Assembly (NCBI GenBank): GCA_964019155.1
Contig: OZ025239.1
Location: forward strand, 73,311,917 to 73,375,916
Length of the DNA stretch: 64,000 nucleotides
Direction: 5' to 3'
Origin: Osedax fenrisi
Taxonomy: Eukaryota; Annelida; Polychaeta; Sabellida; Siboglinidae
The stretch's first letter is position 1; the number at the start of each line of letters is the position of its first letter. Shown here piece by piece: positions 15,249 to 26,889 of this stretch. A program made the translations under genes and the position numbers. A model generated the notes under the pieces. That model did no database searches and was not told the DNA's origin. It saw only the letters and a list, made by a program, of their open reading frames with translations.

Positions 15249-16196
15249 TATTATTAATCATCTATATCGTACTAACCAATACAAAGTTAGGATATATATA
15301 TAGGTACCTATAGGTATGCATTATATAATATTCGTGCTGTTGTATCCTACCGATAAATTCAATGTACGGAATACATGTAGGTATAGCGAGCTGTATTTAG
15401 TAGGCATATATCGTTAAATGTTTGTATACATTGTGTATTGTACCCTAATGAAATAATTTAAAAATGTAATTAGGATAAATATAATATACTGAAATTCATA
15501 TATTTTAGTTTCAATTTTAATTATATAAAAATGATCGTAGTTAACTATTATATAATATAGTATACCTATAGTATACCTATATTATATTATAGTATACCTA
15601 TAGTATACATACTTATAGTGGATATATTCTGTGATACCGGAAGTAAGGTGCATATAGTTTAGTTAATTATAAGGCCTTTAACTTAAGGTAGGTATATGTA
15701 TACCTATGTATACACTTGTATTACTCATATAGGAACATGTACGCAATCGGTAGACATTTGACACTATTCACTAATATAATAGTAAAATTATGAATATGAT
15801 GATTTTATTTGAGCACTAATTTAATTACAAAAGTGTTATAGTACAATACGTCACATGTGGAAACACAATAAGAGATACGATACGAGTAGGCCAAAGTAAG
15901 CGTGTTACGGTCAAGTGTACAGCGTGGCGAAAACGAATATAGTTGAAGTTAAAAATCGTGAACATGGAGGACATTCTTTAGTTTATGTCTGAAGGTCTAG
16001 CATAGTAATCGAGTAAAAAGTAGGATAGAGGTGCCGTAGTGTAGTCGAAACAGAATTAAATCCTGAGTATTAGTTAGTGCTATGGGTGTTGTGATGAAAC
16101 ATTTATTTTGTTTATATGAGAAGGTGGAATGTGGAGGCTTTTAAGGTGGATATGTATATATCACAATTTAATTTTTTGTAAATAATAGTGTATACA

Positions 16197-16256
<60 letters not shown>

Positions 16257-16648
16257 TAGGATAATATAATAGTTACCTACCTACCTACCTACATAATTCA
16301 TATAAGTCTAACAAAAGACTTCTGTATATGCTTTAAATGTGTAATTTTTATTATATTAACCAATAATTGTTTATTATATATATTATTCAAGCTATATTTT
16401 CTTTTAAAAATAAATTCATTTCATTATCTATATACATACGTACTATTCGATAACAAGATAATCGTATTCTAATTGGGTTACCAATTGGGATACTTCATTG
16501 AAGGGCCTTCACTAACTATCCATACGTTCACATGCAAACCCCTATAGGGGTAGCATATATGCTATCGTCCCTATATTGCGTGTGTGACGACAACATAAGC
16601 TCCTCCTCCTCCCTCCTTTAATCCACGCCCCCCTCCCTTCTCTTGTAG

Positions 16649-16845
16649 AAGTGATACCGGTGCCTGGTTATCGTATCCTCGGTAAAATAGACCTGTATTA
16701 CATAATCTACGGTAACGCGTTCTACCTGGTGTTCCTGTTGCTGCTGCCCATCGTGATATTGTCGGCTTTAAACGCCCGCCTCATCAACTCTCTGAAAGCA
16801 CTGAAACGAAAGAGGGCCGATATGCAGAACCTTCGACAACAACAG
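16649..16845 (+). CDS. FMRFamide/neuropeptide-type GPCR, exon with TM5
   Basis: Starts after the acceptor TTCTCTTGTAG. It encodes the end of extracellular loop 2 (VIPVPGYRILGKIDLYYIIY), then TM5 with its conserved Pro (YLVFLLLLPIVILSALNARL) and a basic start to intracellular loop 3 (LKALKRKRADMQNLRQQQ). It ends at CAG|GTTCCG, phase 0, matching the GAC start of the exon at 19102. TM5 ending in ILSALNARLI is typical of peptide receptors of the FMRFamide group. The exon is much more GC-rich than its surroundings, which helps to define its limits. Confidence 0.88.
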
Positions 16846-19101
16846 GTTCCGCACCTACATCCCAATCCGTATACGGTTAAAAGTATACTTTAACTCCACT
16901 ATGGTGTTATATTATACTACATATTATATTATAATGGATCTTGTTTAGATGCGAGGTTAACCGGTAATATAACTCCGAGTTTAAATAATTATTATAATAA
17001 CTAATATCTATATATATATATATATATATGTGTTAATTGAGAAGTATGATGACGATATGGGTATGAGTCATATATGTTACATATCATGATATCACTATAC
17101 GAGGACTATGTTGAAATGTTTGTCAGGAACCTGAATATGGTTAATTTTAGTGATTCAATATATTGGATTATCAATAATATGAATTATAAATGAAATATAT
17201 AAAATTAAATAATAAACTATATATATTAGATTCAAATCTCGGGTTATTTTCTAGATAGGCAGTCGTATGATTTTATATTGATCATATTCTTCTTATTCGC
17301 TCTGAGACAATACGATTATTCGTAACTAACCACTAGGCCACTAGTCCACTAGTCCACTAGACCACTAACCACCTGTAGCTAGCGGTTGTTCCCTTATATA
17401 CTTCCTGGAGAGATAGTGGATGGGAGTTATCATCACCAAATACCAACATTTATTGTAGATTAATTATTCTTGATTGTTCTTCGCGATATTATCAATGTAT
17501 GCACCCAAATCAATTTTAGTAAGCACTTCTCTCTCGATTCTTAGCAATGCAATATAACAAACCTTCTAATGATAATGATGATCGCTGATAAATATGTATT
17601 CATTATATTTTACTGAAAGACCTATCAAGTGACTATTGGTATAATATTGTTAATACAATATTGCCAATTTATAAAAAAGCTTTTTCATAAGAAGTAATTA
17701 ATTCGTATAATATATTTTATATATTTTAATAATATTATGCAGTCAATATATTTATTTATTTTCTCTGCATAATATTCCAAATCTATTATTTAATTAATTT
17801 AATTATATCAATATACCATGACACCCTATATACCACTATTATATAGATATTCCTACCTATTATTAAATGTATCGAGAATGTTAGCATGTTTATAGAACTC
17901 CGATATTTTAATGTAAATTATCATTAATATACTTCTTGATGAATCTTCTTCTAATGTCACTATAGGTTAATTATGTTGACACTCTCCATCCACCACTTTC
18001 ATTATTCTCGTAGTATTTCATTTGTAATATATAATTCAATGAATATATATTTTGCCGTAGAAATTATTTTTTCTATTATAATATTCGATTCTCTTAAAAA
18101 TAGTTTCTTAAATTATAAATTGAGGCTTCCAAAACTTCATATATTATATTACAAAAGTTATTGAATTCAAATAATCTTTGATAATATAATCTCCTCTACA
18201 CATAATAATGAAATGAACTAAAGCGATATTTGTTTTGTAATATTGTAATAACTTATAAGAGTATTTTCTTGTTCAGAATAATTTGAAAATCTACTAGGTT
18301 ATACCCTATATCTAACATCATTGTTTGATTATCCGCCAATACTATAACATACCCAGCATGCCCTGAAGATAGTATGCCTTCCCCACACGATGTATTTAAA
18401 GAAGCGTTAAATGTTGATATCAAAACTTTCCAACGTATCAAATATCACGAACAAATAATGATAAATCCTCGGTATCTGATAAGTGAAAGTAATCGAGATG
18501 CTCGCTTCCTATAGGTCTATACAGTCTATAGACTTGTGTTACGAAGACTACATGTAAACTGTGATTGTCATCATCCGCGCATTGTATATTTTATGTAGGT
18601 ATGTTATTCGTTCCATCACTGCCAGTAGGTCACCTACTATAGGTGAGTATATCAATGCCTATATAAATACATAATATTGCTAATAGTAACACATACCTAC
18701 ACATTAATACAATTAGTGTTGTGAACCCCTAAAACTCTAGCGCTAAATGCATACCCTATTAGTAGTAGGTTACTACGCAACTGAATTATATATATAATCA
18801 TAGATGAATAATATTATGATATTTTAATTGTTAATTGTGTAATAACATTAAGTTTAAATATAGAAATACAAAGTTTTTTATGATATTTTAAACACTAATA
18901 TATTTAACTAATATAGGTAAATTGAAACTACAATATATATAAATTGTTATTTATAAATATTAATTGTAAATAAATGTGTATATAAATATAGGCACCTAAA
19001 TAACGATGATAATAACCTACCAATGCTAATAACCTACATACATCCCCTGGGTCACTATAACTCGATGTCCTACAACTCGATGTCCTACCCCTCCCCAACA
19101 G
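16846..19101 (+). other. GPCR intron between TM5 and TM6 exons (2.26 kb)
   Basis: AT-rich and non-coding, running from the donor GTTCCG to the acceptor CCTCCCCAACAG. It includes a small cluster of CACTAG-type repeats at 17331-17372 (CCACTAGTCCACTAGACC) and several open frames that look like chance. Confidence 0.8.
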
Positions 19102-19512
19102 GACAACAACGTCACGTTCGTACTGATCATAGTGGTGCTGGTGTTCATCGTGTGTCAGGTGCCGGCCACCGTGAACCAAGTCCTCTGGAACATAGTGAAC
19201 GACGACTCGAGGGTGTGCGGGGGGTTCCACTTCTACCTTCGTCACGTGGCCAACGCCTTGGTCATCCTCAACTCTAGCGTCAACTTCCTCATCTACTTCG
19301 CGTTCAACACCCGTTTCCGGCGTATACTGTACCGCGACGTGTGCGCCGGCGGTCGACTGTGCGGTTTACTGACGTCGCAAGGTGGCGCCTGCGCGGAGGA
19401 AGCGACGTTCACGCATACCGCTAGGGGGGCGCACACGAAGATGACGTGTCCGTCGGTCAAGCTGGACAACCCGGCCACCACTGATCCGGGCGTTAACGAT
19501 ACGCTATTATAG
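19102..19512 (+). CDS. FMRFamide/neuropeptide-type GPCR, last exon: TM6, TM7 and C-tail
   Basis: Begins DNNVTFVLIIVVLVFIVCQ, the start of TM6; the family-typical CxxP is present as CQVP. It continues through extracellular loop 3 (VNDDSRVCGGFHFYL) and TM7, whose signature is NSSVNFLIYFAFNTRFRRIL, with NFLIY in place of the classical NPxxY. Helix 8 and a Cys-rich tail (YRDVCAGGRLCG) follow. The stop is TAG at 19510-19512. The last residues, NDTLL, fit a class I PDZ-binding C-terminus (T-L-L); that is a motif match only. The exon is GC-rich (notably in third positions) against an AT-rich background. With the exons at 9975 and 16649 it encodes about 255 residues; the N-terminal third of the receptor is missing from the window. 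Confidence 0.9.
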   Translation, partial: DNNVTFVLIIVVLVFIVCQVPATVNQVLWNIVNDDSRVCGGFHFYLRHVANALVILNSSVNFLIYFAFNTRFRRILYRDVCAGGRLCGLLTSQGGACAEEATFTHTARGAHTKMTCPSVKLDNPATTDPGVNDTLL

Positions 19513-19606
19513 TACATAGTATGTACTACATACCCTACTATAGTACATACCCTAATATAGTACATACCCTAATATAGTACATACCCTAATATAGTACATA
19601 CGCTCT
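19513..19606. repeat. 17-bp minisatellite in the GPCR 3' UTR
   Basis: Starts immediately after the stop codon: about four copies of TATAGTACATACCCTAA plus degenerate units. Being adjacent to the stop, it is probably transcribed as 3' UTR. Confidence 0.8.
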
Positions 19607-19706
19607 ATAGTATGCGCTACTACAGTTATGCAATATGTTACTACTGTTTAATACACGACTTAGACGAATTATATATCTATTCAAATTAAATTATGTTTTG
19701 ATATTT

Positions 19707-19767
<61 letters not shown>

Positions 19768-21006
19768 GCGTATTGAACATAAAAGTAGAGTTTATTTTTG
19801 TTGTTAAATCAGTCTTCGAAACATGTACTTATATATTTGTATATAACATTAATGAACTCGTGAACTATCTGATTATATACTTGTTTATAAAGCAAAACTA
19901 TTAATATATATAAATATATATTAGTTAATATAAATTACCAACTCCTATATATATATATATATATATATATTTAAAATATATATCCTATATATATATTATG
20001 TATTTAATATTTTTAATTTATGTATACAATAATAAGTTACACATTTAATTAGCAATGATATTAATTTTGTATATATTCATATAAGCTTTATACACATTCT
20101 GTATTCGCTAATATAAAAAATTATGATACTATTATTATTATGCATAATAAAACATATTTTTCTATTTTATATAATTTAATTGATATATATATATATATAT
20201 AGTGGGAAACCGGGGTGAAAATAAGGCCTATATATTATAAGGTGTTTAGATATTATCCTATTCTCGAACATTTGTTATAAATTTATAAATTTAATAAGAA
20301 TGACTTAATGGATCTGGCTTTATATATAAAATGATTATAGAAAATTACCATTATTTCCATTTTATGAAATACATACAAGTATAACGGATATAGGTATTTA
20401 AAGGTAATGGATACGTAAAGGTAACATATATGTAAAGGTAACGTATATTTAACGGGTATGTAAAGATAAGTTACCTACCTATTTACAAATATTGTAAAAT
20501 GATAAAATAAATAGGAAATATTATTTATAAAACTAGATTTTCTAGTGATTTTTAAGTAAGTAAATCATTTATTTAGAATACAAGTGTTGAATAGAAATGT
20601 AATGATGAATACAATTAGTACCTTTAATTACACAACGAGGCAGACAAACTAAAATATCGACTTCCGTTTTCTTGCATCGGAGTAGACCTATGTAGTATTG
20701 AGACAGTATGTTGGGTGAAGTTTCATCATTTTTTATTTAGTAATAAATATATTTCTTATGTGTATCTAGGTATAGCACATATATGTGGTATATCTACCCA
20801 TATATGTACATTGTTACTATACCTATACATGTTACTATAGTAATATATACCTATACCTATATATGTTACTATAGTAATATAAAGCATGTAAATCTTTCAG
20901 TTCGAATATCGATTAGTTGTATATTCAAAAGTGTCGAATTGAATAGGTAGGATTAGTAAATAACTAAGTACCTATGGGTAAGATTAGATAGGTATTACTA
21001 CTAGTA

Positions 21007-21054
<48 letters not shown>

Positions 21055-21310
21055 CTATAGTTTAACGTCGTAGGTATGGACAATAACGAATATTATATAT
21101 TCAATATTCGCAACAGTCGAACAATTCATTATAATATTGAATGTTTCGAATATAGAGGTATTCGTAATCCTATTAGATTGAAGTTATTCGAAGAATTCAT
21201 ATTTAATAAAATAAAAATGTCGATGCTTCACCATGCTGATTTATTAATGAACCTTCCAACTTATATTACTTGTATTATATTATATAATAACACTATATAA
21301 TATACCTATA
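19607..21310. other. AT-rich non-coding sequence downstream of the GPCR
   Basis: (TA)n runs at 19711-19766, 19951-19970 and 21009-21051. A diverged repeat of GTAAAGGTAAC-like words lies at 20395-20475, and two copies of an ATGTTACTATAGTAATAT inverted word at about 20827-20882. No gene recognised. The true 3' end of the GPCR transcript is not evident. Confidence 0.6.
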
Positions 21311-21391
21311 GGGGAAAGGACACTATATATCTCAGAAACCATAAATCCTACAAAAAAATGTTTAATGAACAACATATTCATAATTATACAA

Positions 21392-24059
21392 TGATGACGA
21401 ATATATAGAATTTGTTATGAGGATATAGAATAAACAATGGCGGCGGTGCATAAAAAAAGACTTACTGATTATACAAGGTGAATGGAACGCAATAGTAGGC
21501 GATGCTAATAAAGAATGTATATAATGTTGTAATGTAAGTAATAATAATGTATAATTGTAATATAATAGTATAATAGTAATGTAATTAATAATGTAAGTAA
21601 TGTTGTAGGTAAATTTGCGCTTGGGAAAACGAACCCAAGAGGCATCAGACTTCTCGAATTTGCTACAAAACATAACTTTACAATTGCAAACACACTTCAC
21701 CTACAAAAAGATTCACGAAAAGATACTTGTCACTCACCAAATGGTCGTACCCCATTACCAAATTGATTATATTCTTACACCACAGATGTTCAAATCAAGT
21801 ATACAAAAGTCTTCAATACGGACATACCCTGGAGATGTAATAAATAGTGATCATGCCCTAATTATATGTATATAATATGAGACTGATACTACGATCACAA
21901 AATGAATAAAAGTAATAGAATACGGTATGATTTATAAAAAATTAATAATGCAACTACAAGTCAACAATACAAAGAAGAATTGGAATACAAATTGGCAGAC
22001 ATTGATGAAATATCAACCGATAATGCATATATTCAAATATCACCATCATTAACAAGTACAGCTCAATACATTCTAGGAAAATACAGAATAAGAAAGCAAC
22101 CTTGGATAACGAATGAGATCCTGACGCTATGTGATAAAATAAGAAGTCTCAAATCAACCAAACATAAGAGTACTGAGCATACAGAAGAATACAAATTAGT
22201 GCACAATCTTATATGAAGAAGTATGAAAGATAAAAAAAGAATATTGGCTTAAATCCCAATGTAATTCAATTGATTACGAATTTAAAATGGGAGTGCACAA
22301 TAAGATAGCTTATAACACGATAAAAGTAATCACTAACTCGATAAATAGGAAAATGTCAAATATTGAAAATGCCAACGGTGTATCAACAGAAGATGATAGT
22401 GGAAGATTAGAAAGATGGACAGAATATTGCAAGGATTTATATAACTACTCAATCAAAACTGACCATGCAAAATTGTATAATACTCAAGAAAAAGATAAAG
22501 AACAACCATTAACAATACTAAATGAAGAAGTAATTAACGCCTTAAAACTTAAGAACCTTGAAAAATGGAAAATCATCAGGTATTGATAACGTACCGGGTG
22601 AACTTATAAAAGGAGGAGGTGAGGCATTAAGTGATATACTTACTAAGCTATGTCAGAAGATATGGTCTATAAACCAATGGCCGGATGCATGGGCAACTTA
22701 TTTAATCATTCCTGTTCCAAAGAAAGGCGATCTTAAAAAATGTTCGAATTATCGTACTATAAGTCTCATCAGTCATACAAGCAAAATGCTCTTAAGAATC
22801 ATACTGAATCGCTTAACACTACAAGCAGAAGAGATTCTGGCTGATGAACAAGCAGGATTTAGAAAAAATCGCAGTACAACGGAACAAATTTTGAACTGCA
22901 GAATATTAATGGAAAAACATATGGATCAACAACGACAAGTCTATCGCAATTTCATCGATTTTAAAAAATCCTTCGATATAGTGTGGCATGAGGGTTTGTG
23001 GCATGTAATGTCTGAATTTTGCATAGGCAACGATCTGATAAAAATCATAAAGTCATTCTATAACTCAGCAAAAAGTGCTGTACTATTGAACAACCAGATA
23101 GGAACAGCTTTCAATACGACAGTAGGTGTTAGATAAGGTTGCTTACTACCTCCAGTTGTATTCAACATATTTCTTGAAAGAATAATACAATACTCTCTAG
23201 AAGACAAATCGTCGAGTATAGCAATAGGAGGTAGAAAAATTAACAACTTGAGATTCGCTGATGATATAGATCTCATAGCTTGTTCAGAAATTTAGCTCAA
23301 ATTCTAACTGACTCCCTAGAAAAAGCCTCGATAGCATACGGTATGGAAATCAGCCTTGAAAAAAATAAAAACTTGTAAATGGGGAATCTTCAATGTCACC
23401 TGTGATTAATATGTACGGTTAACAAATTGAAAATGTACAAAACTTCAAATATCGGGGAGCAATGCTCACTGACACCGGCAATTCAAAAAAAGAAATCCGA
23501 ATAAGATTAGCGACAACAGTTACAGCACTAGTAAAATTGGAGAAGATCTGGCGTAGCGGAGAAATTGATTTTAAACTCAAGTGCATACTCTACAACTCTT
23601 TGGTTCGTTCAACTTTTGTGTATGGCTGAGAAAGCTGGACTTTACTGGAAGAATCTAAAAGAAGAAAAGAGGGTTTGAATCGAAATCTCTCAGACGACTT
23701 TTAAATATAAGTTACAAACAAAGAAAAACAAATATATTTATAAGAAACGAGATAATAAAAAAAGTCGGCACATATGTACCCCTTCTGGATATCATGAGAA
23801 GAAAATTATCACGTTTGGACATATAACTCATCACGATTCGTTAGTCATCACTATTCTTTATGGATATTTTGAAGGCAAAAGAAAAAGAGGAAGACCAAAG
23901 AGAAATTGGATGAATGATATATTCGAATTCTTGTTCTTATGAAACTTTTAAATATTGCAAAAGATCGTTCGAAATGGAGAAAGTTGTTATCATCACTGTC
24001 AAGTGATCCCCCTATAGAGTATACGATAGATACGTCACGGGACTAAGTAACTAAGTAAG
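21392..24059 (+). mobile_element. RTE-like non-LTR retrotransposon, 5'-truncated and decayed
   Basis: Order of recognisable parts on +: end of an AP-type endonuclease (LLIIQGEWNAIVGDANKE at about 21459-21512, then LGKTNPRGIRLLEFATKHNF at about 21620-21680); a linker; a reverse transcriptase; and a C-terminal part ending in a DTSRD-like tail at about 24030-24045, followed by short GTAA/AAGT repeats. The frame shifts at least four times and there are in-frame stops, so it is dead. The RT block order and the WHEGLWHVM and TTVGVRQG-type motifs match a LINE group common in marine invertebrates; the RTE assignment is from memory of that group, not from a search. Confidence 0.85.
22558..23300 (+). 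pseudogene. RTE-like reverse transcriptase fragment
   Basis: The longest open piece (22558-23136) carries RT blocks: GIDNVPGELIKGGGEAL; WATYLIIPVPKKGD followed by NYRTISLISHTSKMLLRIIL; ADEQAGFRKNRSTTEQI; NFIDFKKSFDIVWHEGLWHV; and TTVGVR, followed by a stop where RQG is expected. RFADDIDLIA at about 23250-23280, in a shifted frame, holds the catalytic FADD. The normal FKKAFD is FKKSFD here. These substitutions and the stop show a non-functional copy. Confidence 0.88.
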
Positions 24060-24944
24060 TAATTATACAAATAGTCTAAAAAGTATTTTTTATATTTTAA
24101 TTATTCAAAATATTGCTGATATATCCAATAAGCTGATTTTTTTATTACGTTTTTAAATTTATGAAAAAAAAATTCAACTTAAAAACTTCTCAAGAATATA
24201 CAAATGTATCGATATAAAACATAACACTAATTTATTAAAATAAAGAATTCTAAAAATGATATATATAATTTCTATATTTGTTATCAAATATTCATTAAGT
24301 TATAAGCATATATCTTGAGGTCATATAAGTCCCTAATACGGACACTCTAGATGTATAAATATGGACACCTATAACCAATCAGCGCGCAGTACATGAACTA
24401 GTCTGATTTTCATAAATATAGCGTGCGTTATAATATTAATACCACCAATAAAGCTAAATCTAAAAAAATTATTATTTAGATACTAAATTGTATATAATAA
24501 TTAACAAAATAATAAAATAAATAAATTATTACTAATTAAATTAAAATAAACTATTCATAAAATTAATTATAAATAATATAATTGTAATTTATATGGTTGG
24601 TTCATCAATAATATATAGTTTATCTAGTGGTATATAGGGTATCCGTATTATAACACAGGGTGTCCGTATTCGGACACTGGTATCGAATACGGACACCCCC
24701 GTTATCTATGGAATTAAAGATTACATACAATTTTAAAATTACAATACTATCTATAATTATATAATATTAATATATTGTAATTTTTGAATACAAATAATGA
24801 GTCATAAAATATTAAGACCATTTATTGTTAAAGTGTCCGTATTAGGTTACTTTCCCCTATGTGTCCTATAGGATTATTATAATATTAAATGGTAATGTTG
24901 TGACATATATGTGGTTAGTTTTTCACCAGTACTTAAGTATGTAA

Positions 24945-25123
24945 TTGTTATGTAAATGATGCTAATATCGATGCAGTCTCAGTTTCAGTTACCCAACGTA
25001 TCAACTCGGCTCGTTTGGCTAGAGACTCGGGCTCGTTTTTTTTTCCGAAAATGAAAGTCTCGACTCGGCATCAATAACCACAAATCTCGGATCGGCATTT
25101 AAAAGCTCGGCATCATTTACATC
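24945..25123. mobile_element. Small hAT-like MITE with TAGTGATGTAAATGATGC-type ends
   Basis: Right end reads GCATCATTTACATCACTA; left end TTGTTATGTAAATGATGC matches its reverse complement at 15 of 18 positions. The 179-bp interior is rich in a CTCGG/GGCTCG motif in several copies near both ends. The terminus TAGTGATGTAAA is the same as at both ends of the 14-kb segment 35741-49867. No clean 8-bp duplication is visible, so this is probably an old copy. Confidence 0.65.
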
Positions 25124-25129
25124 ACTATT

Positions 25130-25437
25130 GTAACTTATAAGTACGGGGTCTATTTCTATGTGGGAAACCCAAAAGCTAGTAAGCCAGAGGTCCCTATAGG
25201 TTCGACTCCATGCAGTTCTTGTTTTCTCTTGTGTTTATCAAGAACGTAATAAACGATAAATCAAAACACAAGAAACAAATGTTACTATTTGTATTGTATT
25301 GTCCGGGGCCTCTCACAGTAATTATAACATGTATAAGTCTATGACTTCTTGAGGGTCCATTTGTATTCGCTATTCGTATTGTATTCAATATATCCTATTT
25401 GCGATTTCAATGAATAAATATTATTATTATTATTATC
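25130..25437 (+). repeat. SINE-like sequence with (ATT)n tail
   Basis: A possible B-box-like word (ATAGGTTCGACTCCA, about 25195-25209) lies near the head and the sequence ends in (TTA)n at about 25420-25435. The A box is not convincing. Length (~300 bp) and tail suit a SINE. It could instead be the 3' end of an unidentified LINE. Confidence 0.45.
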
Positions 25438-26318
25438 TAGTTACTGTATACTAATGTTTACATCATTAATTAACAGTACGCTTGTGATAAATACACAGAA
25501 TTGTAGTTGTATTACATCAATTCTACGTAGTATTACACATTATGATCACGATTAAAGTTCATAATATTTAATATTTAACATTAAACAACTTGCAATCGTT
25601 CAACACTGCGAGTATATCTTCTTTTTCTAGAAACTTATATTTAGAAAACTTATATTTAATAGAGCTCTATTAAATATAAGTTTTAAATTATCGACAAATG
25701 ATAAACCTATTTATCTTAGAACTCTATTAAAATAGCGTATGGCAGCTCAAGTAGGCATCTAATAAATATATACACAGCTGTAAATGTTATCTAAAGAGCT
25801 ATTGGAAGCTAAGCCTTCGGAGGGGTAGCGGGTGTTGCCTTATAGAAGAGTGTTCCGGCCTTATCTCAGTGCTTATCTCGGTTATCTTCTAATATAATAG
25901 TAATCTACTATATAATATATAATATGTAATCTAATCTAATCTGGTCTAATCTTCGTAACTGTATTCGTAACTATTACTTTATTATTCGGCTAACTCGATG
26001 ACTATAGTCGTACGTATGTACATACGTGTGTGCGTACGTATGTGCGTACGTTGTAAGTGTATGGATCATACATTAATCTATGACTATAAATTTACAGTTT
26101 GCCAAATGTAAAATACAAAGCTATGGTGTGGATACACAGTGTGATAACGCTGTCTGTGTAGTTATGTATACTATCAATCATTCGATATAAATGTAAAAAA
26201 AAACAAATCTAGTAGGAAATAATAAATCTAGTAATAATCCTATCTTATTTATTACCAGTATTATATCAACATTAGTGTTTGTATTATTTATATGTATATA
26301 CACTGTAATAGTTACAAG

Positions 26319-26359
<41 letters not shown>

Positions 26360-26889
26360 GTGTGTATATAGTAAACATCTTTATAATTATTATAATACCA
26401 TGCCATGGTCCCATCCCATGAGATCAACAATTAATATTAGCAATTTATACCTACAAATGAGATAGTTACTTTAAATGTAATATTTATATGCTATTTTAAT
26501 TATAATATCATAATATAGAGATTTTAATAGAAATGTCTAGCTATTTATAGCGATACTTCGATATATTAAACTATTCGAAAGTCCATATGTGATTCAAATG
26601 TAGGCCTACTACTAAAAGATGATGTGGTTAATATGATATATCTACGTACGGTTATCATCCGTAGGGTTATCACGTGGGTTATCACGTGGCTTCGAACATA
26701 ACATACTTACATACCCTATATTATTATTAAAATTAATACACCTCTCTATATAAAGTATTTCTTATTATATTAGTGATCCTTAACCCTTTGCGTCCGAGCT
26801 GATGATATGTGTTGTGTTACAAAATGATGAGGTGTTGATTTCTGTTGAGAAACTTTTATTAAACAAAAACGCATGATTTCAATATACTA
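25438..26889. other. AT-rich non-coding sequence
   Basis: No gene recognised. It contains a TACGTAYGTRCG-type alternating tract at about 26010-26055 and (TA)n at 26321-26356. An AAACTTATATTTA / TAAATATAAGTTT inverted repeat lies at about 25630-25686. Confidence 0.6.

Larger units (their letters stand above)
21381..24070. repeat. 11-bp target site duplication TAATTATACAA flanking the RTE-like LINE
   Basis: Identical TAATTATACAA at 21381-21391 and 24060-24070, immediately outside the 5'-truncated LINE and its (AAGT)n-like tail. This fits target-primed reverse transcription. Confidence 0.88.
21311..24857. mobile_element. GGGGAAAG-ended TIR element interrupted by a LINE
   Basis: Left border TA|GGGGAAAGGACACTA, right border GGTTACTTTCCCC|TA. 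Without the LINE (21392-24059) and one copy of its target duplication the element is about 868 bp, close to the 934-961 bp of the other GGGGAAAG elements. Its internal arrayed motif differs: GTGTCCGTATT / AATACGGACAC, for example at 24336-24347, 24658-24705 and 24831-24843. It is therefore a second family with the same termini and design. Non-coding apart from the LINE. Confidence 0.75.

Noticed and set aside
18928..19565. Other open frames overlapping the last GPCR exon on both strands
   Set aside because: Shadows caused by the GC-rich exon; the TM6-TM7 frame is the one with family motifs and matching splice phase.
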